A stretch of 64,000 bases of DNA from Plantago major (GCA_026545765.1 CM048842.1:74102871-74166870); one strand, 5' to 3'; counted from the stretch's first letter, positions 1-11,825 are shown. Notes: generated by a model not told the origin, from the letters alone. A program made the numbers and translations.

Positions 1-315
1 TTTATTGTTTATCGTTGATCGATTGTTTTGGTTGAGATTATTGTTGTGACTCAACATTAATAAACTGAAGGATCAAGACAACAAGATCCTGGGTCTTGGA
101 CTAAAAGATAACAAGCATTAGGGCAGAAATGACATTTATTTTTCTACTACAGAAACAGGATTTTGCATCACACAAGTTCTGTAAATGTACCTAATAAGCA
201 GCTTGCGAAACACACACGACAATGAAAATACAATTTAAAAGCGTAAGAGAATTAAGGTTATGTGGTGAAACGTACAACTGAATATAATGTTTTCTGCTAC
301 ATTTTAGATGTTACT
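1..315. other. 3' flank of the MCTP gene
   Basis: Non-coding, AT-rich sequence immediately downstream of the stop codon of the minus-strand MCTP gene. It should contain that gene's 3' UTR and polyadenylation region. I see no other gene or repeat in it. Confidence 0.5.
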
Positions 316-3306
316 CTACAACATACTGTCCGTCCTAGCTGGAAGCCGGCGGAAGAAGTTGACAGGGACGGATGGTAAGCGATAGCGAAACCTTGGGTGC
401 CTCATCATGTAAATTCCTGCCAGGGCTGCAATTGCCTGGAAAGGCGTGACATACAGAACCAGAGCTGCTACCAGGCAGAAAGTGACGAAAATAGAGGTAG
501 CACGCGGGTCTCTCCAGCTCAACAGTGACTGGACACGCTCTCCCTGAGTGGCGAGATCACCGACCACTGTCTGGATTCGACCAGCGACGCTCCTAAGCCG
601 ATCATACCTCATTCTCACAATATCTGGATTGCGGCTGGTTGGAAATGAGTCAAATTCTTCGTCAAGTTCGTCGGGGTGCACTGCCTCGGCCTGTGAGAGC
701 TTTGTGTTCATATGAGGAGGGTACCTTGGTCGGTACCTAAAGTTCCAGATTCCTATCAGAAACATGTAGAGGAAAACCGTCGGCAGGATCAATTCCGGGA
801 AGGAAACAAGCATGAGATACAGAACATGCACAAGCACTGTAGTCACGGGGTTTTTCCACATGCAGATATCCCCGAACCATTTCCCTACAGCAAACAATCC
901 GGAGAAGACTGACATTAGACGGAAAAAGTTTGCCTTGCTTCTACGCATGCTCCAAAGGTGTGAATCAACATCAGACATGTATTCTACAATCTCCTTCCTG
1001 AGTGGGGGCTCCGATCGACCCAACCTCATGGCGACTATGTTGACAGCCTGGTGCCTTAGCATGTCCAGTTGCATGACGCTGAAAGGCCTCACGTAATGCA
1101 TTTTCGGGAGCAGAGGTTTTGAGTATGCATAAAGCATGTTAGCCAAAGAAGTGCATGAAAACCGTAATGCCAGATGCAATTCTCCCATCTTCTTAACACC
1201 GCTAGGGTGGAGAACAAGCAATGGATAAGAATGCGTGTAGACCCGGCCAGTTTCTAGTGTAGAAATTCGAATGCGAACCTTCCCAATCTTTAAGTCCTTG
1301 TTCCCATTTGAACCAAGCTGACTATTATCAAACACACCCACTGTGAGAACTGTAGCAGGGTCAAAGACCTCCCAAGTGTATTGCTCGTTATACTTAGGGA
1401 ACAGGTTGTCAACAATAGTACGAGTACGGACCCACTTGTGGCCATATTTGGCAACACAATAAGTATCGGATGTGCCCCTCTCACCACGTGTCTTCATTGG
1501 ATGAAGTCCCACGGCATTTAAGATTCCAAGTTCCAGTACCCCTATTGGTGGCTTCCAAAGCTGTTTTGCTGTTGGTCGAAGGTCACTGCTATAGTGAGTT
1601 GATTCGTCTAGAACATGGTAGCCCCCATCCAAACAGACCCGTAGATGGAGCTTACTTGAGAACTTTTCTTTCTTTAACTGATCAACATCCACAAGGACAG
1701 GCTTTTCCAAGTTAAACCAACGAGAATGAATGATTCGATCATCTGCACGCTTCTCCACCATATTTAGAGGAATAATAACCCTCCCAATGATCTCATCTTT
1801 CCCAGGAGCCACACGATCCTCAACGGTAAGAACAAGATGGTCTTCAAAAGGTTCAGCAGCAACGAAATACAGATCCTCATTCCACAAGGGACTGAAACTG
1901 CGAGACTGAATTGGCTTTGTTCTCATAACTTGGTTCCCTATCTGTGCTTTCACATAAGCATCAGGGAATCGGGTCTTGTCAGTCAGTACCAAGTCCTGAG
2001 CTTCAACAACATTAACACGGACATACCACAATCGTGGTGCATGGTAGACCTTTGAGCGTATAAGAGTAGAAGCTGCTGCCGAGCTGTCAATAGGTGAGGC
2101 TGCATCGGAGTGCCATGCATCAGGAAACGCCTCATCTGCCTGAGTTCCAATCCATACTGCAAGCATCAACTCACCCTTTATCTTATCTCCCTTCTTATCT
2201 TCAAGCCGATACCATTCCGGAGCCAGAGGGCTATCTGGTGGGACCCGCATTGGTACCTCATTAAGGTCGAATCTTATAAAACCAACAAAATCATCTTTCA
2301 TAAGATCCTTATCTTTGACGACAACTTCTAGTATAGAGGCTTGCATCCGCTCCCTTGAGAAAGCAAATACTACATTCCACATCGGATTCTGCTGTTTCTC
2401 AATATGCTTTGTAACTCCTTTGTAGTTTCCCACTCTCACCTCTACATAAGGATCAAGACTTCCTGTGATATCCATAGCCGGAAGCTCACGAGCCTTAACA
2501 ACTCGGACAAACAAGAAATGCATTTTCTCGACAAGATCGTAGGTACCCACCGCAGCCCTGTTGTTTCGGATAACTCGCCCCCCCACAATACGTCCTCCAC
2601 CTAAGAAAGGACTTGTCTCCTTAAGTGCATAGTCAACCGGCTGTGCTGAAGAGGCAGAATGCATCCGAACGAGCTGTGGAGGCATTGGTTCCGGAGCCTT
2701 CATCTCATCCATGACATACTTAGTAGCTTGGTAAGGCACCGGAATTGGAGGAATGGGATTTTGCTGGTGTTCACTGCTCTCCCTCTTAGGAAGAGTACGG
2801 AACGTGTGCCTTGCGGGTTCTTTTCGAGCTGGTTTCTGAACTGGTTCTAGTGGTGCATGAATTTCCTCCATCGCGGGTACAGGCGTGGAAGATATAATGG
2901 ATGGATCATCTGTGATATAGACCTTGAGGCCAAGCTCACCACGAATGCGCGAGAATATTCCACGTTTCTCTAAAGGATAGTGAAAGACTACTGCATCAGA
3001 GTGTGTTACGAAGGAAGTGCCACTGATGCTGACCTTTCCAAGAAATGACTTCGACTGACTGGCTTTCATGTGATTGTAGATGTAAGCGTCCAGGGTGAAA
3101 CTGTGGAGGATGGAAGGATCGGATATGTTGAAGTAAAAGCTTTCATTCCACACAGGATTAAGATCTTTTTCTTTGATCGTGGAGCGGTACCTCTGACCAT
3201 CAAAATGAAGCTCTACGAAAGCACTGGATGAACCCTGGCCATCTTTAGGCAGAAGGTTATGGGCACTAACAACATCTACTCCGAGCTTCAAATTGCTGAT
3301 AGTCAT
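316..3306 (-). CDS. Multiple C2 domain and transmembrane region protein (MCTP), four C2 domains
   Basis: The 996-codon frame is uninterrupted. Plant MCTPs are ER-anchored proteins at ER-plasma membrane contacts and plasmodesmata; relatives such as QUIRKY and FTIP1 act in cell-to-cell signalling and trafficking of mobile proteins. Four C2 domains are visible at about residues 5-130, 262-390, 425-560 and 590-730. The second keeps the Asp-rich loops (AMDITGSLDPYVEV and KDKDLMKDD), whereas the first has SSSAFVEL where SDPYVEL is usual, so calcium binding there is doubtful. A Pro-rich linker spans about 145-230. The C-terminal PRT_C region (about 780-996) has hydrophobic segments near 815-850 and 940-970 and ends in the family tail FRYRLPSVPVNFFRRLPAR. 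Four C2 domains and 996 residues fit the longer MCTPs better than the three-C2 FTIP1 group. The start is the first ATG, just before the first C2 strand. An intronless coding region is common in this family. Confidence 0.95.
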   Translation of the reverse strand: MTISNLKLGVDVVSAHNLLPKDGQGSSSAFVELHFDGQRYRSTIKEKDLNPVWNESFYFNISDPSILHSFTLDAYIYNHMKASQSKSFLGKVSISGTSFVTHSDAVVFHYPLEKRGIFSRIRGELGLKVYITDDPSIISSTPVPAMEEIHAPLEPVQKPARKEPARHTFRTLPKRESSEHQQNPIPPIPVPYQATKYVMDEMKAPEPMPPQLVRMHSASSAQPVDYALKETSPFLGGGRIVGGRVIRNNRAAVGTYDLVEKMHFLFVRVVKARELPAMDITGSLDPYVEVRVGNYKGVTKHIEKQQNPMWNVVFAFSRERMQASILEVVVKDKDLMKDDFVGFIRFDLNEVPMRVPPDSPLAPEWYRLEDKKGDKIKGELMLAVWIGTQADEAFPDAWHSDAASPIDSSAAASTLIRSKVYHAPRLWYVRVNVVEAQDLVLTDKTRFPDAYVKAQIGNQVMRTKPIQSRSFSPLWNEDLYFVAAEPFEDHLVLTVEDRVAPGKDEIIGRVIIPLNMVEKRADDRIIHSRWFNLEKPVLVDVDQLKKEKFSSKLHLRVCLDGGYHVLDESTHYSSDLRPTAKQLWKPPIGVLELGILNAVGLHPMKTRGERGTSDTYCVAKYGHKWVRTRTIVDNLFPKYNEQYTWEVFDPATVLTVGVFDNSQLGSNGNKDLKIGKVRIRISTLETGRVYTHSYPLLVLHPSGVKKMGELHLALRFSCTSLANMLYAYSKPLLPKMHYVRPFSVMQLDMLRHQAVNIVAMRLGRSEPPLRKEIVEYMSDVDSHLWSMRRSKANFFRLMSVFSGLFAVGKWFGDICMWKNPVTTVLVHVLYLMLVSFPELILPTVFLYMFLIGIWNFRYRPRYPPHMNTKLSQAEAVHPDELDEEFDSFPTSRNPDIVRMRYDRLRSVAGRIQTVVGDLATQGERVQSLLSWRDPRATSIFVTFCLVAALVLYVTPFQAIAALAGIYMMRHPRFRYRLPSVPVNFFRRLPARTDSML

Positions 3307-3709
3307 CGTAATTAATTTGTCAATTATCAGTAGAAATGGTCAGGGAAGAAAGAACGGCAAGTTGCAAAGAACTGCAGATCAAACAAGGAAAATTTAGACG
3401 TTATAAATTACTATAATACATAAAAATCATGTGTAATTGAACATTTGCAAAAACTAGGGCTGTATTTTAGATTGTAAATAAAAAAATGAGAATACAATCT
3501 TATTTACTTTCTGGAACTTAAATAGGATATCATATTGAGAATCAGTGGCCTATAGAGCTACAACAGTATTTTTTATTTAGAAAGTGATTCTAATATCTAT
3601 TTGACCAAGGCAAGAAAGGAGAATCAGTTTCGAGGATGTTTACACACTGAGCAAAGTAAATCAAATATCAGTAGTGACATTCTCGTTGATATAACCATGA
3701 ACTTTCATC

Positions 3710-4013
3710 CTTACCAGCACAATAACACATCCTAGAAGAAGTAGACATGGAAAAGGAAATGAAAAAATGGACTATGACAAGCTACAACAAGAATGAAAAA
3801 GTGGATTACAGCATCGGAAATGAGAAAATGGACAACGACAAGCTACGACAAAGAATGAGAAAGTGAACTAAGATAACGGAAATGAAAAAAATGGACTACA
3901 ACAAGCTAAAACAAGAATGGGAAAATGGACTACGATACTGTACTTGTCACAGTCCATTTTTCCATTTTGTTTCCATGTCTACTTCTTCTAGGATGTGTTA
4001 TTATGGTGGTAAG
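3710..4013. repeat. Foldback (inverted-repeat) MITE with tandem repeats between its arms
   Basis: The arms at about 3710-3778 and 3942-4013 are reverse complements over roughly 65-70 nt, with a perfect core of about 33 nt (3721-3753 against 3971-4003). Between them lie three imperfect tandem copies of a ~60-nt unit built on ATGGACTA...GACAAGCTA and AAGAATGA. It sits in the inferred leader intron of the MCTP gene. A transcript could form a very long hairpin. I could not assign a superfamily and see no convincing target duplication. Confidence 0.75.
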
Positions 4014-4025
4014 TATGTACAGTGT

Positions 4026-4078
4026 ATCCAACACAGTCTGTAAGATAGCTTGCTTCAATGTATCCTACTGTGTTGGAT
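4026..4078. repeat. Short perfect inverted repeat (12-nt stem)
   Basis: ATCCAACACAGT at 4026-4037 is the exact reverse complement of ACTGTGTTGGAT at 4067-4078, with a 29-nt loop. It lies next to the foldback element in the same intron. Function is unknown. Confidence 0.6.
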
Positions 4079-5520
4079 TTAGATTTAAAAAAACAAGAAT
4101 CAGAATTTAATCTTTGTAAGATTCAATGCATTCAGTAGAATGAAAAGCATGACACAGTCTAAACAAGATTAGTTTGATACTGAGAAACAGAATATAAACC
4201 AGCTTTACAGAAAGGGAGAAAAAAAATCTAAGACCAACTGAAAGTACTATAAAACAGATTTTTTTAAGGATGAACCATAAAGTGCTTTCAAATATAAGCC
4301 CCTACTTCTCCTGTTCAGGTTCTATTATTCTTGTACAAATCCTACATGAAGAATGAACTTTACATATTTAGCCAAAAGATAAGACTACGATTATACTTTA
4401 ATCATACATCACTCACAATAAAGACAACAGTTAATCAATTAAGGTATCATACAGATCAAGATAAAGCTAATCAAACTGCATTAAGACAAAGTACTTTATA
4501 TTTAATAATCATCAAGTACAGAGGGATGATAACATTTGTTTAGAGCACATAAACAGATCCAGCAAGAAGAAAAGTAGGAGTAATTAATCCAGATCAAAAT
4601 CTTTTCTTTTGTCTTGACAATGAAGTTAGCAGCATCATAAAAAAAAGCCCCACATATATAAAGTAGTGTTATTGTCTTAGTACTATGATTAAAGTGAAGA
4701 CAAAGCAATCAAATCACTATCACTGGAAAGCTCACCTACCAAACATAAAAACAAACCAAATGCAATAAAAACAGGAAATTTCTTGTTCAAAATATCAGCA
4801 AGTTATGATTTTGCAGCTAAACAGATTCAACTGAACTTACTGTTAATGAGCTAGTATGGAAGTATCTCCATGAATGCTGAAGAAAACTGAAATCTTGGAG
4901 AGTGAAAGAAGTGAATAACACTTGGTTAATGGTTTGGCATAACCATGTGCTTGGTGGAAAGATCTATGTACTTAAATAATGAATTCTTGAAACTCCAAAC
5001 AAAAGAAAAGGAATTTATAAAAAAGAGAAGATGATGTGTCCTTATTTGACGCTAAAAACACATGATGAGGATGAAGATGACTATGACAAAGTGATAAAAG
5101 GTTCAACTCTTCACAGCAACAAAAAAAGAAAAGGACAAGTATGAAATCATGACAATGACAAGTAAAAAACAATTTTCCGAAGCATAATTGAAGGGGATAT
5201 GATTAACTGACTGTATTTGCCTTGCATATGAAACTTTAAAAATCAAGATCTTCTGGTCCAGAACAATAAGTACATTAAAGCATCAAGATATCATGAAAAC
5301 AAGTAAAGCCCACATAAAAAAATCAAGACTTTTGGCAAAAGCAAAATGATTGTACCTTGTTAGTAGAGTTTGAAATGGTGTTTGAGAGACTAGTTAGTAT
5401 CAAAAGCTTGGAAGGGAAGGTAGAATTGTTTGTGCTCTGTGGAGTGCAAGAAATGGAGAAACAACAGCAATGAAGCTAAGGCTGAAAACCAGAAACCAGA
5501 GAGAGTGTAATTTGTAGGAA

Positions 5521-6314
5521 ATGAAAACCAGAGTGGTTTTGGGGTTTAGCTGAATTGGGATTGGAGCATGTCATCAAATGTAATGGTCCCTATCTTCTGT
5601 ACTTACAGAGATCTTGTGAATGCAATGCAACTGCGGAGAAAACGAACGTTTTATTGACAGCACTTTTATTGGGTGCAATTTCTATAGATAAATTGTTTGT
5701 AATTGCACAATATAATTTGACTTCTAGATAAATTCTTGAAATTCCAAGTACTTTCATGTGTTATTTTGTCCTTTTCTCTTGTTGATTACATCATAAAATA
5801 CTTTTATTCAAGGTATTCGGTACTTTTAAACAAAAAAAAAAAAAAACAAAAGAAAAAAAACATGAAAAGATACATTTCATGAATATTTTATTTCAATTTT
5901 GTAACTTAGGTTGTCGGTTCTACGTGAATATTCAGCTCCTCAAATATCTTCCAATTAGTTATTCTAAACATTTATGGCATTTGAAAAATTAAATTTCAGA
6001 TTCGATAAAATTATAGTAATTTGAATATATAGTGATAAAATTTGATTAACTAGCTGATTTTAATGTAGGTGTTTAGCAAATTAGCTGATAAGCTAGTTGG
6101 TATTTTGTAAAATGACATAAAAGGGCATTATTCTTATTTTTATCATCTTTAACCTTTCTCATCGTATTATTAGTCTATTTTTTTAAATAATAGTACATCA
6201 CATTTTTGTCTAATTATTCTAATATATATTCAATTTACTTTTTACCGCCATTTTAATAACATCATTAAAAATTATCAGAAGTTGAAAGAAATATTCGTTG
6301 AGCATTATAACTTA
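5521..6314. other. Intergenic sequence upstream of the MCTP gene, with MITE remnants
   Basis: The first ~150 nt should include the MCTP promoter, but I see no clear TATA box. From about 6050 the sequence has repeated AGCTGAT/AGCTAG motifs that recur in inverted form at 6640-6750 and end in AGAGCCTT. This suggests a degraded hAT-like MITE into which the Tourist-like element at 6315 inserted. No gene is visible. Confidence 0.3.
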
Positions 6315-6447
6315 GGCTCTGTTCTCTTCAACTGAAAACTCATTCAGTTCAGTTTAGTTCAGTTCAGTTCAGTTCTGCTTAGTTATATTTTATACTATAA
6401 TTCAGTTCAGTTCAGTTCAGAAAATTGCAGTTGAAGAGAACAGAGCC
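6315..6447. mobile_element. Tourist-like (PIF/Harbinger) MITE
   Basis: This is a 133-nt element with perfect 20-nt terminal inverted repeats beginning GGCTCTGTTCTCTTCAACTG. It is flanked by a 3-nt TTA target duplication (6312-6314 and 6448-6450), the size used by PIF/Harbinger elements. The interior is a TTCAG-based short repeat. It has no coding capacity. Confidence 0.85.
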
Positions 6448-7459
6448 TTAGTGAGGATAAAAATTAGTAATTGTTATGTACTACATGTATACATTTTAAA
6501 GAAATGTGGATGCATTAATACTTATGTTAGTTGCAAACAAGTAAATAATAATAAACGGATTGTTTTTCCTTTTTTCTAATTTAGACCAGGGATATTTTCG
6601 GAATGAAAAAGATAAGAATGAGCTTTTTTTAAAAAAAAAACTAACTTGGGTAGCTTCTCAATCAGCTAGCTTTGCGAGTTTTTTATTAGTCAATGATTAA
6701 AAAAAAGCTCATGAAGCTGAAAAGCTAGTAGTAAATAGAGCCTTAAATAAATTATATAGTGTTTCATTTTGACAATCTTATTTTAATATCATATGTAGTA
6801 CAATCAATATCCATTTACAATAGTCTGAATCCCGCCCCTTCATCCAATGTATCCCGTAGGTACAACTTAATGATTTGGGACGTTTGCCAGACGTGGCTTA
6901 TATCTTTTGTTCAATAAGATGTATGTAGGACACCTAGGGTAGTGAATACCTCGGTGATCCGTATTGTTGTAACCTCTTCGGATAATTAAGTTAATATAAT
7001 TCTCCCCTTTAAAAAATCCATTTACTTAACACTTATAATTCCCAATTCATTCACAAACTTGCAGGGTTCGATGTGCAAGTCTGCCTTAAAATTTCTATTC
7101 ATACTAATATCTATATCTTATTTATGAAATTGTCATTGAGTGGTTAATTGGTTGGTACGCGTATGAAGTATAAACGGTCACATAATTAAATATATAAATA
7201 AATAAATGGGGCTAAAGGATAATTAAGTAACCCCAGCTAAAAAAAAAAATGAAGTCACCCCTGAAAAAGAAATTTAATAATAAAGGTAAAGTTTGGCATT
7301 TCAAAACTCATAATTAATACAAGCAAAAACGGATGTGGAAGAATTCTTGATGAGGAATTTATGTGGGGAAATTCAGTTAAGATACATTTCACCACTAACT
7401 TTTCATTTGAGTCCTCAACCTTTCAAATAAAGACATATGCAAGTTGACTCAAGTGCAAA

Positions 7460-8145
7460 AGTCCTATTTTACCCCCTGATAATTGTCATCTCTTTTATGT
7501 CCACTTGTCCTTTCTTTCTTTATGTCTTCATAATTAATGAAATAGAGAATATGAAAATATAAAAGTTATACCGATTTTCATGCATGTTTTTCCGTATTCT
7601 ACAAATAGAGACCACTCTTTTTTATATTTCGATCATTATAAATTTTATGATTTTTTAACTCTTAACTAAAATTAGATATTAGTAGCTTCGATGAGTTACA
7701 ACAACATATTTAACTCATGACTTGGTGACCTCTGAGTTAGAATACTATATTAACTCATTATAATGTTGCAACGCAGCTACTATAATATTGCAACGCAGCG
7801 AATAATGAGTTAATATAGTATTGTAACTCAGATAGTCTAAATATATAGTGGTCTAAATATATAGTGTTGTAACTCAGAGAATCACCAAGTTATGAGTTAA
7901 TATGTTGTTGTAACTCATCGATGCTACTAATATCTAATTTTAGTTAAGAGTTAAAAAATCGTAAAATTTATAATGGTCGAAATATAGTCAAGAGTGGTCT
8001 CTATTTGTAGAGTACGAAAAAACATGAAAATCGGTATAATTTTCATATTTGTATATTCTCTATTTTATTAATTATGAAGAAGATAAACTAAAAAAGATTA
8101 AAGAGAAAAAGGACAATTGGACATAAAATTAGGGACATATTTGAC
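7460..8145. repeat. Long foldback element of about 690 nt
   Basis: The left half (about 7460-7790) and right half (about 7795-8145) are imperfect reverse complements over nearly their whole length. For example, ACCACTCTT...GATATTAGTAGC on the left is mirrored on the right around 7925-8010. The centre has duplicated TTGCAACGCAGC motifs and repeated TAACTCA. There is no coding capacity. The arms are long enough to produce double-stranded RNA if transcribed. Confidence 0.75.
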
Positions 8146-8573
8146 ATTTCATGGAGAAGAAGTCAACACAAAAATTGCATGTCTCATGTTGCTTCCGGTA
8201 GCCGCCCAATTTATGTTGGCATAGCAACCACAATTTCCAAAAAAGATGAGAGCAGATAAAGATGACAATAAATCGACCATATTGAGATTAAATGCAACTC
8301 CCTTCCTAGTATGAAATGTAAATAAACTACTTGGTAAATAATCATCATTGGTAAGCGTAAAATTCATGTGCATTGAGGAGAACCACAAATATGAATGAAT
8401 TGAATCCTTCTAAATGCAGCTGTATTTTTTGTCATGACCTACTACTGACTTTCCAAATCACATACAGTATTATGAACTACTGCAGAATCGAAATCTTCCA
8501 TAATAAAAGTGAGATACTCCACTGCTAGTGCGGATCCAAAGCGCCAAACTAGGTCAATCCAATTGATATGGTA
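8146..8573. other. Intergenic sequence, no recognisable gene
   Basis: AT-rich sequence. The short open frames on either strand show no family signature. I see no repeat other than the 19-nt target duplication at its right end. Confidence 0.4.
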
Positions 8574-8719
8574 CACTAAAGACTCGACTTACGGAAATGA
8601 GTGAGTCGAAAGTTAAAGTGAATTTATCCCACATCGCGAACAAATATCATTTATGGTCTATAACCAATATATCATCCTTGGTGTACAAGTATTTTAGTAG
8701 TATGGTTATTTTAGTAGGC
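8574..8719 (+). mobile_element. SINE-like short insertion with a 19-nt target duplication (copy 1)
   Basis: A 146-nt segment is flanked by perfect 19-nt direct repeats (CAATCCAATTGATATGGTA at 8555-8573 and 8720-8738). Duplications of that length point to target-primed insertion. A diverged copy lies at 9637-9780 (shared ACTTACGG, GAGTCGAAAGTTAAAGT, CCACATCGC, GTACAAGTATTTTAGTAGT). I could not place convincing A and B boxes or a 3' A tail, so the SINE label is provisional. Confidence 0.5.
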
Positions 8720-8738
8720 CAATCCAATTGATATGGTA

Positions 8739-9636
8739 GAGAAGTCATTGTAGTACCCTAAATTTTTAAGTTAAATGTCACCCCTAACCTACTCCAAATA
8801 TTCATTTGGGATTGCTACATGCATATTGACAAAGTGAGGTATCCTATAGTTATGTGTATGAGGGCACATATTATTGGAAGAAGCTATTGTTGGCATGTTG
8901 GGGCAAAGCTAGCAATTCCGCCTAGAGGGGGCAAATTTTTTTTCTTATTAATGAAAATAGCATTTAAATCTTAGTAAATATTCGAACTTGTGATTACAAT
9001 TAAGACCGAGCTATCGCTTTTTACATTGTAAAAGTTCAATTGTACATAAATTTATGCGGTGAAAATTTTGTTTTTGAAATTCTAATTTTAAAAAGTATCA
9101 CAAAAAATGAGTAAAAGAAGTAAACTTAAACAACATTAAGAATCTGAAGATATATATATTTTCTGGTTTGAAAGTGAAGTTTATAGGGGTAATATACACA
9201 AGAACATTTTTAGATTTACACCTTGGTATTGATTAAAGTTTTCAAATAAATAAAATAACTAATGAATGTGTGGGTAACATAAGATTAGATTTAAAAGAAA
9301 ATGGTATTACTAACATCGACATACCAAAACAATATGCAAGTTTAATTTATTTTGGGCCATCTATAAAGTACCTTGAATCTAAGTCACTTGTTTTTAGAGG
9401 GGGTAAAATGTAATATATCAAATTCTATAGGGGTAGGAAAAAGATTGTGCCTTCGCCCCTATTGGCATGTATCTCATCTTTACACACAATCATCAACAAT
9501 CCTAAATGTCTTAGTGGGCCAAGATTCAAATAGGTATCCTGAGTTACTCACTTATTTTGTTAATATTTTCCTTTTTTAGCTTAAATATAGGATAGTGGTA
9601 GATTTTAAGTCCCCTACAACTATTGATCTAATTATA
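8739..9636. other. Intergenic sequence between the two repeat copies
   Basis: AT-rich with no recognisable gene. If the flanking repeats were LTRs this would be the internal part of a small element, but I see no primer-binding site or polypurine tract. The perfect 19-nt duplication around copy 1 argues against that reading. Confidence 0.3.
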
Positions 9637-9780
9637 CACTAAAAACCCGACTTACGGTGATCAGGGAATGACTGAGTCGAAAGTTAAAGTGGATTTATTC
9701 CACATCGCAAACAAATACCATTTCTGGTCTATAACCAATAAATCATCCTTGGCGTACAAGTATTTTAGTAGTGCGGTTAT
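9637..9780 (+). repeat. Second copy of the SINE-like repeat
   Basis: Same orientation as the 8574-8719 copy and alignable over about 140 nt with scattered substitutions and a few small indels. No target duplication is evident, so it is probably older or its flanks have decayed. Confidence 0.5.
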
Positions 9781-11100
9781 AGAAAATTCTCATTGTTTCA
9801 AATAACTTCCTCACCTGTATAAAATGTCTCAAACTTCTTGAGAATGAAACACTCAAAATCGTCCTTGTCCAGTTCCCCTTATGCACGATTTAGTGTCCAT
9901 CAATATTTTAAAGAACCGTAGGTGATGGGAGCCATTTGTTTCAAGAAAATTGTACAAGCACATGCCTTGGATTATGTTTTCACCAAATATAATATTTTTC
10001 GTCAACTGATATCTTCGATTATTTATTATCGAAACTGACAAGATAGTACTTATGAGTAGTATATATATAGTAGGCATGCAATTACATATGATATTTGACC
10101 AGCCGAGAGATTTCAACCCATAAAAACATCGCGTCAAAAGTGAACGATATCATATCGCCATGTGTGTAGTCTACTCATTGCTAGCCACATCAAAGCTCAA
10201 ATAATCCTACACTTAAGGTTATAAATAGTGATGGGTTGAGGGGTCACCATGCAATTATTATTATTAAATAGGTATGGCCTCTTCTTGAAGAGGACCAATC
10301 ATCAGGCCACCGTCTCCAAATACTATGCACCTTCCCCCCTTTGATTTTATCTTTTACTTTCTCTCCATTTTTCCCTCTAGAATAGAAATCTTGAACCATG
10401 TGATTTGTAGGGTAAATGCACACTGTTGTAGGGTAATGCACACCGTCCGAGACGAGTTATTAAAAATATGTGCGAAACTATTTAGTACAAAACTCCATTA
10501 AATTATTAAAATATAGTATATGTGAAACACTCTATCCGTTATTTTACGACGTGTGAGATACACTCACGTTAAGTGTACAATATATGTTCCTTAACATTTT
10601 CTTACTTAAAATTAATGCCAAAAAAAGGACCTTCAGCTATTGAAAATGTGTGCAAAACTCCCTGAGATTCTTATCAAGTCAATGCAATACCTTTTAACAT
10701 CAATACTAAATATACATAATGCAAATGTGTATTGTATGCCGGTGGATTCGTTAATCTAAAATTTTCTCCACACATAAATTACACCATTTTCATGTATAGT
10801 AACTGACATTCTCAAGTAACATAACTACATGATCATGATTTTTTTTCCACTGTATCCGATACATCCGACTAATCCAACCCAACACTTATCGGACTTTTTT
10901 TGGGGGTAATTTGAGCTCCCTAAAATCACTTTGGACATGGATACACGGCCCAAGAAGTCATGTGGATATTAGGAGTCTCTCAAGGAGAAAAAGCCCATTT
11001 GACGCCATAGTCTATTTACCAAGCCCAAATGTCCAACTTAGTTCTACACTGGTGCCAAAAATGTCAAGAATAATATACAAACGGGAATGGTAAACGCAGG
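9781..11100. other. Intergenic sequence, no recognisable gene
   Basis: The short open frames here lack similarity to any family I recognise and have no gene-like context. The composition is AT-rich and typical of decayed non-coding plant DNA. Confidence 0.4.
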
Positions 11101-11825
11101 ACAGTCTTTACTAAACGCAGGACAATTTTTTTTACATATTGCAAATAATACCACTATTGTTGTAGTTTACAAATTAGTCAAATAATTTTTAAAAATAACT
11201 ATTTTACCTAAAAAAAACATCTAAACAAGTTTATTCGAATTAATTTTATTATCCGAACAAATAAATCGAAAAAACTTTTAAAAAACACGAAGAACATGAA
11301 GACCCCATCCTACCGGAGCTCCGGTGATCGGATTGGAACGAATCACCGAAGGTCCATATCAGAGCTGCTCTGGTGGGCTGTATGCACAGCTCCAGATCGG
11401 AGCTGCTCCGGTGGGCTGTATGCACAACTCCAATATGGAGTTGTGCATAGCTCCGATCCACATGAGCGTTCTAGTAAATCGTATGGCTACCAAATGTTTT
11501 TTGCCATTTTTTCGACATTTTTTGTAAAATTTTAGTGAAATCTTAGCTAATTTAATCATACGAACGTAATAAAATAATTATAAATATCAAATTAAAACAA
11601 TTCATACCTCTTCAGATTCACCATTGTTTCCAAAGTCCGGCCAATACTTGGATGACATGATTTTTTGTTCTCGTATTATATTGTAGTGTATTTACGATAA
11701 TATAGTTTTGAAGAAGTGGGGTATTGTGGGGTTTAACGGAATATAGAATAAATATGGGACTAACTTTTATATTTATATTACGTGAAGGACATTTTGTAAT
11801 ATGTTAAAAACTGTTATGCGTTAAT
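11101..11825. mobile_element. Possible Mutator-like element with a GGAGCTCC-rich interior
   Basis: The ends show an imperfect inverted repeat of about 36 nt (AACGCAGGACAA...ACATATT near 11109 against the complement of 11790-11827). The interior at 11296-11460 holds imperfect tandem copies of GAGCTGCTC.GGTGGGCTGTATGCACA with palindromic GGAGCTCC cores. No 9-nt target duplication could be confirmed, so the assignment is tentative. Confidence 0.35.

Larger units (their letters stand above)
3307..5520 (-). other. Probable 5' leader and leader intron of the MCTP gene
   Basis: Reading the minus strand, a good donor (ACAAG|GTACAATC) lies at 5356/5355. A pyrimidine-rich acceptor ending TGCAG lies at 3373, giving a 66-nt leader exon directly before the ATG. 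The inferred intron is about 2.0 kb. Upstream, 5357-5520 is CT-rich on the minus strand, as plant 5' UTRs often are. No coding sequence is present. The intron carries the foldback repeat at 3710-4013. The splice sites are inferred from sequence only. Confidence 0.45.

Noticed and set aside
8536..9780. A small LTR (TRIM) element with the two ~145-nt repeats as LTRs
   Set aside because: Copy 1 alone has a perfect 19-nt target duplication, and no primer-binding site or polypurine tract is visible between the copies. Two separate insertions are more likely.
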